From an uncultured Oscillospiraceae bacterium (GTDB lineage: Bacteria > Bacillota > Clostridia > Oscillospirales > Acutalibacteraceae): DNA of 6,448 bases. The notes beneath the pieces are model-generated. The model ran no database searches. It was not told where the DNA came from and worked only from the letters and a program-made list of their open reading frames with translations. Location of the stretch: the NCBI GenBank assembly GCA_900543555.1, contig UQRL01000062.1:1-6448 (forward strand), written 5' to 3'. Positions within the stretch are counted from its first letter, which is position 1; the number at the start of each line of letters is the position of its first letter. The translations under genes were made by a program, and so were the position numbers. This document shows positions 1 through 6,448 of the stretch, one piece after another.

Positions 1-16
1 CGGGGCGAAAGCCCCG
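1..16. other. GNRA-capped hairpin at window edge
   Basis: A perfect 6-bp inverted repeat, CGGGGC and GCCCCG, encloses a GAAA tetraloop. No T-run follows on the right, so it is not a normal rightward terminator. If it terminates leftward transcription, the T-run would lie outside the window. It may be the 3' end of a neighbouring transcription unit; its function cannot be decided here. Confidence 0.3.
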
Positions 17-30
17 CCGCCCTTCCATTA

Positions 31-46
31 TGTTTCACATGAAACA
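31..46. promoter_or_regulatory. parS: parS centromere-like site (ParB binding)
   Basis: The 16-mer TGTTTCACATGAAACA matches the Firmicutes/general bacterial parS consensus (TGTTTCACGTGAAACA) at 15 of 16 positions. The single difference is at the centre (CA instead of CG), so the palindrome is perfect except for its central pair. Known ParB proteins load onto such sites and use CTP to spread along neighbouring DNA. It lies about 70 bases upstream of the parA -10 box and beside the genes for its own binding protein, which strongly supports the call. A ParB complex here could also affect parA transcription, but that is inference. Confidence 0.9.
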
Positions 47-115
47 TGGCCGGGCAAAGGGGGCAAACTTTTCCCGGCAGAAGGCCTGCTTGGCCTTTTC
101 TTTCCCACAGGTTTG

Positions 116-124
116 TGATACAAT
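116..124 (+). promoter_or_regulatory. extended -10 promoter of parAB(-serS)
   Basis: TG at 116-117, one base, then TACAAT at 119-124 form an extended -10 element. The -35 region at the usual distance (about 96-101, TTTTCT) is poor, which is common with extended -10 promoters. Transcription would start near 131, giving a leader of about 34 bases that contains the parA ribosome binding site. It is the only credible promoter seen between parS and parA. Confidence 0.6.
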
Positions 125-164
125 AAGAACCGAACGCGAAAATTCCACAGGGAAGGGTGAAACT

Positions 165-929
165 ATGGGAAAGATCATCGCTGCCGCCAACCAGAAGGGC
201 GGCGTGGGCAAGACCACCACGGCTGTCAATTTGGCGGCCGCCCTGGGGGATATGGGGAAAAAGGTGCTGCTGGTGGACGCCGATCCCCAGGGGAACACCA
301 CCTCTGGCGTGGGAGTGGACCGCCGGGACTGCGGCGCCACCATTTACGAGGTGCTCATCAGCGGGGCCAAGGCCAAAGAGGCCCTGGTGAAGACAGAGTT
401 CAAAAACCTGACGCTGCTGCCCTCCAACATGGACCTGGCCGCGGCCGAGCTGGAGATGGCCGCCCTGGAGAACCGTGAGGCCGTGCTGAAAAACGCCCTT
501 GCCCCTATCCGGGGGGACTATGACTTCCTGCTCATCGACTGCCCCCCCTCCCTTGGGCTTATCACCACCAATGCCCTCACCGCGGCGGACACCATCCTCA
601 TCCCCATCCAGTGCGAATATTACGCTTTGGAGGGGCTTTCCCAGCTGATGAACACGGTCCGCCGGGTGAAGCGCCAGTACAACGAGCTGCTGGATATTGA
701 AGGCGTGCTGCTGACCATGTACGACGGCCGCCTGAACCTGACCCAGCAGGTGGTGGAGGAAGTGAAAAAATACTTCCCTCGCAAAGTATTCAAAACCGTC
801 ATCCCCCGCACAGTGCGCCTTTCCGAAGCCCCCGGCTTCGGCCAGCCCGCGCTGTATTACGACCGCAGCTCCCGGGGAGCCAAGGCCTATGGGGAGCTGG
901 CGGAGGAGGTCATCAAGAACAATCGGTAA
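165..929 (+). CDS. parA: Chromosome partitioning ATPase ParA (Soj)
   Basis: This 254-residue protein is a ParA/MinD-family P-loop ATPase that works with ParB and parS in chromosome segregation; in Firmicutes Soj also affects DnaA and initiation. The deviant Walker A motif is at residues 11-18 (KGGVGKTT, with signature Lys11 and catalytic Lys16). The A' motif VDADPQGN is at 37-44 and Walker B is at about 121-126 with Asp125, followed by PPS. The length is typical of chromosomal Soj, without the N-terminal HTH of plasmid type Ia ParA. ATG 165 is chosen because GGAAGGG at 151-157 gives a ribosome binding site 7 bases away. An upstream in-frame ATG at 30 overlaps parS, precedes the promoter and would add 45 residues unlike the family. 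parB follows after 15 bases, indicating co-transcription. Nothing is missing or disrupted. Confidence 0.97.
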   Translation: MGKIIAAANQKGGVGKTTTAVNLAAALGDMGKKVLLVDADPQGNTTSGVGVDRRDCGATIYEVLISGAKAKEALVKTEFKNLTLLPSNMDLAAAELEMAALENREAVLKNALAPIRGDYDFLLIDCPPSLGLITTNALTAADTILIPIQCEYYALEGLSQLMNTVRRVKRQYNELLDIEGVLLTMYDGRLNLTQQVVEEVKKYFPRKVFKTVIPRTVRLSEAPGFGQPALYYDRSSRGAKAYGELAEEVIKNNR

Positions 930-944
930 AAAAGGGGGATTCCC

Positions 945-1787
945 ATGAAGAAAAGAGGACTGGGGAAGGGCTTGGACGCCATCTTCGCGGAAAACACCGA
1001 CGAGACCACCGAAGGCGCCGTCAGCGTAAAGATCAGCGAGATTGAGCCCAACCGGGACCAGCCCCGGAAAGAGTTTGACAGCGAGGCCCTCTCAGAGCTG
1101 GCGGATTCCATCTCCCAGCACGGGGTGCTGCAACCCCTGCTGCTGCGGCCCCTGCTGACGGGGGGCTACCGCATTGTGGCGGGAGAACGCCGCTGGCGGG
1201 CCGCCCGCATGGCCGGCCTCACAGAAGTGCCCGCCATTATCCGGGAGATGAGCGACGCGGAAGAAATGCTCTTCGCCCTCATTGAAAACCTGCAGCGGGA
1301 GGACCTGACCCCCCTGGAGGAGGCCCGGGGCTACCGCACCCTGATCGAGGCCCAGGATTTCACCCAGGAGGAGGTCTCTAAGGCGGTGGGGAAGAGCCGG
1401 CCGGCCATCACCAACGCCCTGCGGCTTTTAAACCTACCGGAGGACATTCAGGGCATGCTGGAGCGGGGGGAGATCACCGCGGGCCACGCCCGCACCCTGC
1501 TCAGCTTCAAAAGCCAGGAGGACATGCGCCTGGGGGCCCAGAAGGCCAAGGACGGCGCCTCTGTGCGGGAGCTGGAGGCCCTGGCTAAACGCCTGAATGA
1601 AAAGAAGGAATCCCTGCCCAAAACGCCCCGGAAGAACCAGTATTTTGAGGAGGCCCAGCTGGCCGTGGGCGAATACCTGAACCGAAGGGTGAAGGTGGCC
1701 GGCAGCAAGAAGAAGGGCACCCTGCAAATCGAGTTCTATGGGGAAGAGGACCTGCAGAACCTGCTGCATGACCTGCACCTGCGCTGA
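945..1787 (+). CDS. parB: Chromosome partitioning protein ParB (Spo0J)
   Basis: This 280-residue ParB/Spo0J is a CTP-dependent DNA clamp that loads at parS, spreads, and recruits ParA and condensin. The N-terminal LGKGL (residues 6-10) corresponds to the short basic segment that stimulates ParA ATPase. The N-terminal CTPase domain contains GERRWRA at 80-86 and ENLQRED at 114-120, both nucleotide-pocket motifs of the family. A helix-turn-helix lies at about 139-163 (FTQEEVSKAVGKSRPAITNALRLL), which reads parS. The C-terminal ~50 residues match the dimerisation region. The length and order are normal for the chromosomal family, and it lacks features that would favour the paralogue Noc. The start has AAGGGGG (932-938) 6 bases upstream. 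It follows parA by 15 bases and is followed by serS after 53 bases without a convincing terminator. Confidence 0.97.
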   Translation: MKKRGLGKGLDAIFAENTDETTEGAVSVKISEIEPNRDQPRKEFDSEALSELADSISQHGVLQPLLLRPLLTGGYRIVAGERRWRAARMAGLTEVPAIIREMSDAEEMLFALIENLQREDLTPLEEARGYRTLIEAQDFTQEEVSKAVGKSRPAITNALRLLNLPEDIQGMLERGEITAGHARTLLSFKSQEDMRLGAQKAKDGASVRELEALAKRLNEKKESLPKTPRKNQYFEEAQLAVGEYLNRRVKVAGSKKKGTLQIEFYGEEDLQNLLHDLHLR

Positions 1788-1840
1788 AGGGCCGCGCGCC
1801 ACACAAAGTTTTTGCCTGAAAAAAGAGGAGGAACCGCGAT

Positions 1841-3121
1841 ATGCTGGATATTAAGCTGATCCGGAGCAACCCGGACCTGGTAAAGGAGAACATTAAGAAA
1901 AAGTTCCAGGAGGAGAAGCTCCCCCTGGTGGACGAAGTGCTGAAGCTGGACGAGGAGTTCCGGGCCTCTAAGGGCCGGGGCGACGAGCTGCGCCAGCAGC
2001 GCAACGCCATCAGCAAAGAGATCGGCAAGCTCATGTCCCAGGGCAAGAAGGAAGAGGCCATGGAAGTGAAGAAGAAGGTCCAGGCCATTGCCGGAGAGCT
2101 GGAGGAGATGGAGCGCAAAGAGGCGGAAATGACCGCCGAAATCCACAAGCGCATGCTGGTCATCCCCAACCTGATCGACGAGTCCGTGCCCATCGGCCGG
2201 GACGACAGCGAGAACGTGGAGGTGCAGCGCTTTGGCGAGCCCGTGGTGCCGGACTTTGAGGTGCCCTATCACACCGAGATTATGGAGCGCTTCGGCGGCA
2301 TTGACCTGGACAGCGCTAGAAAGACCAGCGGCAACGGCTTTTACTACCTCATGGGGGATATTGCCCGGCTGCACTCGGCAGTGCTGGCCTATGCCCGGGA
2401 CTTTATGATCAATAAGGGCTTTACCTACTGCATCCCGCCCTTTATGATCCACGGCAACGTGGTGGAGGGCGTCATGTCCCAAACGGATATGGACGCCATG
2501 ATGTACAAGATCGAGGGGGAGGACCTGTACCTGATCGGCACCAGCGAGCACTCCATGATCGGCAAGTTCATCGACACCATCCTGCCGGAGAGCGCCCTGC
2601 CCCAGACCTTGACCAGCTACTCCCCCTGTTTCCGCAAGGAGAAGGGCGCCCACGGCATTGAGGAACGGGGCGTGTACCGCATCCACCAGTTCGAGAAGCA
2701 GGAGATGATCGTGGTCTGCAAGCCCGAGGACTCCATGAAGTGGTATGAGCAGATGTGGCGCTACTCGGTGGAGCTGTTCCGCTCTCTGGAAATCCCCGTG
2801 CGCCAGCTGGAGTGCTGCTCTGGCGACCTGGCCGACCTGAAGGTGAAGTCCTGCGATATCGAGGCCTGGTCCCCCCGGCAGAAGAAGTACTTTGAGGTGT
2901 GCTCCTGCTCCAACCTGGGGGACGCCCAGGCACGGCGGCTGAAGATCCGGGTCAAGGGGGAGAACGGGGAGAACTACCTGCCCCACACCCTGAACAACAC
3001 TGTGGTGGCCCCGCCCCGCATGCTCATCGCCTTTTTGGAGAACAACCTCCAGGCCGACGGCAGCATCAAGATCCCCGAGCCCCTGCGCCCCTACATGGGC
3101 GGCAAGGACGCCATCCGGTAA
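1841..3121 (+). CDS. serS: Serine--tRNA ligase
   Basis: This 426-residue class II synthetase charges tRNA-Ser (and tRNA-Sec where present) in the cytosol. Residues ~1-105 form the N-terminal domain with a charged, heptad-like helical region, expected to be the long antiparallel coiled-coil arm that binds the tRNA variable arm. The catalytic core shows the serine-recognising TSE at 234-236, motif 2 starting CFRKE with Arg265, and motif 3 with TLN at 383-385 and Arg393 in APPR. The motif 2 loop and motif 3 (TLNNTVVAPPR) differ from the common bacterial TLNGSGLAVGR form and recall archaeal/eukaryotic enzymes; I believe this clade is frequent in gut clostridia. The start has an excellent RBS, AGAGGAGG (1824-1831), 9 bases from ATG. 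The 53-base gap after parB has no promoter or room for a T-box leader, so it is probably read from the parA promoter. Confidence 0.96.
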   Translation: MLDIKLIRSNPDLVKENIKKKFQEEKLPLVDEVLKLDEEFRASKGRGDELRQQRNAISKEIGKLMSQGKKEEAMEVKKKVQAIAGELEEMERKEAEMTAEIHKRMLVIPNLIDESVPIGRDDSENVEVQRFGEPVVPDFEVPYHTEIMERFGGIDLDSARKTSGNGFYYLMGDIARLHSAVLAYARDFMINKGFTYCIPPFMIHGNVVEGVMSQTDMDAMMYKIEGEDLYLIGTSEHSMIGKFIDTILPESALPQTLTSYSPCFRKEKGAHGIEERGVYRIHQFEKQEMIVVCKPEDSMKWYEQMWRYSVELFRSLEIPVRQLECCSGDLADLKVKSCDIEAWSPRQKKYFEVCSCSNLGDAQARRLKIRVKGENGENYLPHTLNNTVVAPPRMLIAFLENNLQADGSIKIPEPLRPYMGGKDAIR

Positions 3122-3140
3122 ATTCCATCTAGATCTCCAG

Positions 3141-3168
3141 AAGGGAGGGCCGCGGGCCCTCCCTTTTT
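3141..3168 (+). terminator. Intrinsic terminator after serS
   Basis: A perfect 9-bp GC-rich stem (GGGAGGGCC at 3143-3151, GGCCCTCCC at 3155-3163) with a 3-base GCG loop is followed by TTTTT (3164-3168). It begins about 20 bases past the serS stop and closes the parA-parB-serS unit. Confidence 0.93.
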
Positions 3169-3275
3169 CACGCCTGAGGGCGGCCCCCGTTTTCCACAGC
3201 GTTTCAAAATCCTGGGGAAAAAAGGAAAGAAAAAATAATACAGAATACAAACCTATAATAACCTGCCAAAGGCAG

Positions 3276-3301
3276 AAAAAAAACCCCGCCAAAAGACGGG
3301 G
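3276..3301 (-). terminator. Intrinsic terminator of the MFS gene
   Basis: Read leftward, a 7-bp stem (CCCCGTC/GGCGGGG, one G-T pair) with a TTTT loop is followed by eight T residues (plus-strand A run 3276-3283). It starts 14 bases after the transporter stop. A second small perfect hairpin, CTGCC-AAA-GGCAG at 3263-3275, directly follows the T-run and may be a back-up structure, although it has no good T-tail of its own leftward. Confidence 0.9.
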
Positions 3302-3315
3302 CGGAAAGCTCTTTT

Positions 3316-4518
3316 TTAGGAGTGGGAGGAGGCGGTCCGCTTCCGCTGTGTCAAGAAGAACACCGCGAAGCTGAGGGCGAAGACGGCGGCCACCAGAAGG
3401 TAGAAGGGCCGGGCGCCCACGGCGTCGTAGACCACGCCGCCGGTCAGGTTGCCCAGGATGCCTGCCACAGAGGAGACCGCGGCGAAAAAGGCCTGGGCGC
3501 TGGCTTTGAGGTGGGCGGGGGCCAGCTCGTAAACATAGTTGAGGGAGGACCCGATGAGCAGGCCGTTGCCCAGGCCGAAGAAGCAGCAGGACACCAGCAT
3601 GGTGGGGAAGGAGTGGGCCCACAGCCCCAAAAGGACGCACTCCAGCCCCATGAGCAGGGGCGGGCCCATCACCAGCAGGCGCAGGGGGAACTTCCGGCGC
3701 AGACGCACCATCAGCAGCAGGAAGGGGATCTCCAGCAGGGCCCGGGCCCCCAGGAAGATGCCGTAGCGTTCGGAGGGGATGTTGGCGTCCGCCATGAAGT
3801 AGGGCAGGAAGGTGCCCTCGCAGTTGGTGCCGGTGTACAGCAGGAAGCCGAAGACCAGAAAGCTGACGTAGGCCCTGTTCTGAAACAGCTCCCCCAGGTT
3901 CAGCTTCTGCTTTTCGCCCTTTTTAGGCGGCCTGGCGTCGGGCTCCCGCGCGAAGAAGGTGAGCACAATGGCGGGCACGGTGAGCAGGGCCGTCAGCCAG
4001 AAGGTGGAGGCCACCCCCACCGTGGGCAGCAGGAAGGAGATGGTAAAGCTGCCGATCATAAAGAGGAAAGAGCCCACGCTGCGCAGCAGGCCGTAATTCA
4101 AGCGCAGCTCGTTGGAGTTGCGCACCAGCAGGTTCTCCGCGTAGGTGGACATGGAGCCCCGGAAGAAATAGACCAGGGGCACCAGGCAGAAGAACAGGGC
4201 CGTGGAATAGGGAAGCCCCGCGGGGATGAGGGGGATGAGGGCGAACAGCCCCACGCCCCCCGCCAGCACCGTGATGAGCACCTTGCGCAGAGAGCCAATG
4301 CGGTCGCTGACCATGCCCCAGAAGGAAACAGAGGCAATGGAAAGAATGGAGGTCAGGGCGTTGAGAAGCCCCAGCTGAGAGGCTGTGAAGCCCACCTCCT
4401 GCAGGTAGATGGTCTGGTAAGAGCCAAAGGACCAGGAAAACCAGAAAATGCTGTTGACCCCTGTGCAGATGAGGGCCTGCCTGGCGCCATAGTCCAGACG
4501 GGAAAGAATGCTTGGCAT
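3316..4518 (-). CDS. MFS transporter, LacY/MFS_1-like, substrate unknown
   Basis: The 400-residue product is a 12-helix major facilitator superfamily permease of the cytoplasmic membrane. The first half shows helices from ~15-38 and 47-69, then the MFS loop 2-3 signature (Gly68, Asp72-Arg73, Gly75, Arg78-Lys79). Four more helices run to ~189, then a charged cytoplasmic loop (about 190-215, rich in Lys, Arg and Glu) and six further helices. Residues 142-150 (YGLLRSVGS) resemble the YGxxRxxGS stretch of the LacY/NupG/HcaT-like branch, which suggests proton symport of a sugar, nucleoside or small acid, but no substrate residue set can be recognised. An in-frame GTG at 4536 is rejected because it overlaps the ribosome binding site AAGGAG (4533-4528), which sits 9 bases from ATG 4518. 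It is a single-gene unit, convergent with serS and divergent from guaB, with its own promoter and terminator. It may import or export; no neighbour indicates a pathway. Confidence 0.9.
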   Translation of the reverse strand: MPSILSRLDYGARQALICTGVNSIFWFSWSFGSYQTIYLQEVGFTASQLGLLNALTSILSIASVSFWGMVSDRIGSLRKVLITVLAGGVGLFALIPLIPAGLPYSTALFFCLVPLVYFFRGSMSTYAENLLVRNSNELRLNYGLLRSVGSFLFMIGSFTISFLLPTVGVASTFWLTALLTVPAIVLTFFAREPDARPPKKGEKQKLNLGELFQNRAYVSFLVFGFLLYTGTNCEGTFLPYFMADANIPSERYGIFLGARALLEIPFLLLMVRLRRKFPLRLLVMGPPLLMGLECVLLGLWAHSFPTMLVSCCFFGLGNGLLIGSSLNYVYELAPAHLKASAQAFFAAVSSVAGILGNLTGGVVYDAVGARPFYLLVAAVFALSFAVFFLTQRKRTASSHS

Positions 4519-4527
4519 AGGGAGGGT

Positions 4528-4533
4528 CTCCTT
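4528..4533 (-). promoter_or_regulatory. Ribosome binding site deciding the MFS start
   Basis: On the minus strand AAGGAG lies 9 bases before ATG 4518. The alternative GTG codon (4536-4534) runs straight into this motif, so translation must begin at the downstream ATG. Confidence 0.85.
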
Positions 4534-4548
4534 CACAAAAGAAAAATG

Positions 4549-4565
4549 GGCCGCCGTCTGCGGCC
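4549..4565 (-). promoter_or_regulatory. Inverted repeat at the MFS transcription start
   Basis: On the minus strand GGCCGC, a 5-base AGACG spacer, and GCGGCC form a perfect 6-bp inverted repeat. It spans the predicted transcript start (about 4565) and the first bases of the leader. It could be an operator for a dimeric repressor, or a 5' stem that stabilises the mRNA. No regulator gene lies next to it in the window. Confidence 0.4.
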
Positions 4566-4571
4566 ATCCTA

Positions 4572-4600
4572 AAAATACAGCGAAACGCGGGGGAAGTCAA
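4572..4600 (-). promoter_or_regulatory. Sigma-A-type promoter of the MFS gene
   Basis: Read leftward: -35 TTGACT (4600-4595), a 17-base spacer and -10 TATTTT (4577-4572). The start would be near 4565, giving a leader of about 47 bases. The -35 is 5/6 and the -10 is 4/6 to consensus, with optimal spacing. Confidence 0.8.
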
Positions 4601-4670
4601 TGGCTTTTTATAAAATGGTCATGGAGAAAATAGCGGGGCCAGAGGGGGCGTTCCTCCACGGAATGGATAA

Positions 4671-6281
<1,611 letters not shown>

Positions 6282-6323
6282 TTGGTAACGAGGAGTAAGT
6301 ACAAAATAGGACCCTAAAAGAAT

Positions 6324-6360
6324 AAAAAAGCGGCGGAATGATTGATTCCGCCGCTTTTTT
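6324..6360. terminator. Bidirectional intrinsic terminator after guaB
   Basis: A perfect 10-bp stem (GCGGCGGAAT at 6330-6339 and its complement at 6345-6354) with a 5-base GATTG loop is flanked by A6 on the left and T6 on the right. The flanks can extend the pairing and provide a U-tail in either direction. It starts 42 bases past the guaB stop. Confidence 0.94.
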
Positions 6361-6432
6361 GTTGCTGATACCATAGGAGCCCTTTTTATACAATAAGAGT
6401 AAGAGAGGAAAGAGAACCGTATTCCCTGCGAT

Positions 6433-6448
6433 GGAGGGGGAACCTTGA
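6433..6448 (+). other. Possible RBS of a gene starting at the edge
   Basis: GGAGGGGG at 6433-6440 resembles a Shine-Dalgarno sequence and the window stops 8 bases later. An ATG at 6431 gives only five codons before TGA, so it is not a gene. A TTG at 6445 is only 4 bases from the motif. A true start may lie just outside. TACAAT at 6389-6394 could be a -10 box for it but lacks a matching -35. Confidence 0.25.

Noticed and set aside
157..163. GTGAAAC, a parS half-site at the parA ribosome binding site
   Set aside because: The other half is absent; a 7-base match is easily fortuitous and overlaps the RBS.
30..164. A 45-codon N-terminal extension of parA starting at ATG 30
   Set aside because: The ATG overlaps parS, precedes the extended -10 promoter, has no ribosome binding site, and the added residues are unlike ParA proteins.
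3190..3198. TTTTCCACA, one mismatch from a DnaA box
   Set aside because: It is a single isolated copy without an AT-rich unwinding region or a cluster, so it does not support an origin here despite parAB usually being origin-proximal.
3254..3259. Perfect TATAAT between serS and the MFS gene
   Set aside because: No -35-like hexamer at 16-19 bases and no gene downstream on that strand; the area is simply AT-rich.
1736..3640. 634-codon open frame antisense to serS
   Set aside because: It spans both real genes' ends and two terminators, is low-complexity Leu/Gly/His-rich, and is explained by GC-rich third positions of serS on the other strand.
3322..4572. 416-codon open frame antisense to the MFS gene
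   Set aside because: The product is Gly/Gln/Glu/His-rich with no fold-like pattern, whereas the opposite strand encodes a clear 12-helix permease with RBS, promoter and terminator.
6389..6394. TACAAT as promoter of the next gene
   Set aside because: The nearest -35-like TTGCTG (6362-6367) is 21 bases away and no gene start is visible, so it is not listed as a promoter.

Overview
The window looks like a chromosomal segment from a GC-rich, Gram-positive member of the Clostridia, most likely an Oscillospiraceae/Ruminococcaceae-type gut anaerobe. The evidence is a Soj/Spo0J-type parAB pair with a Firmicutes-like parS site, strong AAGGAGG-type ribosome binding sites, sigma-A-like promoters, short U-tailed terminators, and a SerRS whose sequence I associate with gut clostridia. 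The taxonomic call rests on recognising families, not on a search.

Layout. Positions 1-164 hold a small hairpin, a near-perfect 16-bp parS and an extended -10 promoter. A rightward unit follows: parA (165-929), parB (945-1787) and serS (1841-3121), closed by a strong terminator at 3141-3168. A leftward gene, a 12-helix MFS transporter (3316-4518), converges on serS with its own terminator at 3276-3301. Between this gene and guaB lie two divergent, well-formed promoters (4572-4600 leftward, 4726-4754 rightward). guaB (IMP dehydrogenase, 4806-6281) is rightward and ends at a very strong hairpin terminator (6324-6360). The last 88 bases contain no complete gene and end just after a Shine-Dalgarno-like sequence, so another gene probably begins at or just past the edge.

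How the genes work together. ParA, ParB and parS form a chromosome-segregation and origin-organisation module; serS appears to ride on the same transcript. The MFS gene and guaB are separate transcription units. All four recognised enzymes/partition proteins are housekeeping proteins with intact key motifs; the MFS substrate is unknown. I see no phage, IS, CRISPR, tRNA or rRNA.

The most notable signal is inside guaB. The first ~260 codons have the same GC-rich codon use as the rest of the window (hand-counted GC3 226/260, 87%), while the last 231 codons are very different (127/231, 55%), with a sharp change near 5586 and no break in the reading frame. This is either an intragenic recombination junction with a lower-GC relative or an assembly chimera. 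I did not find convincing evidence for a wholly new multi-gene system.
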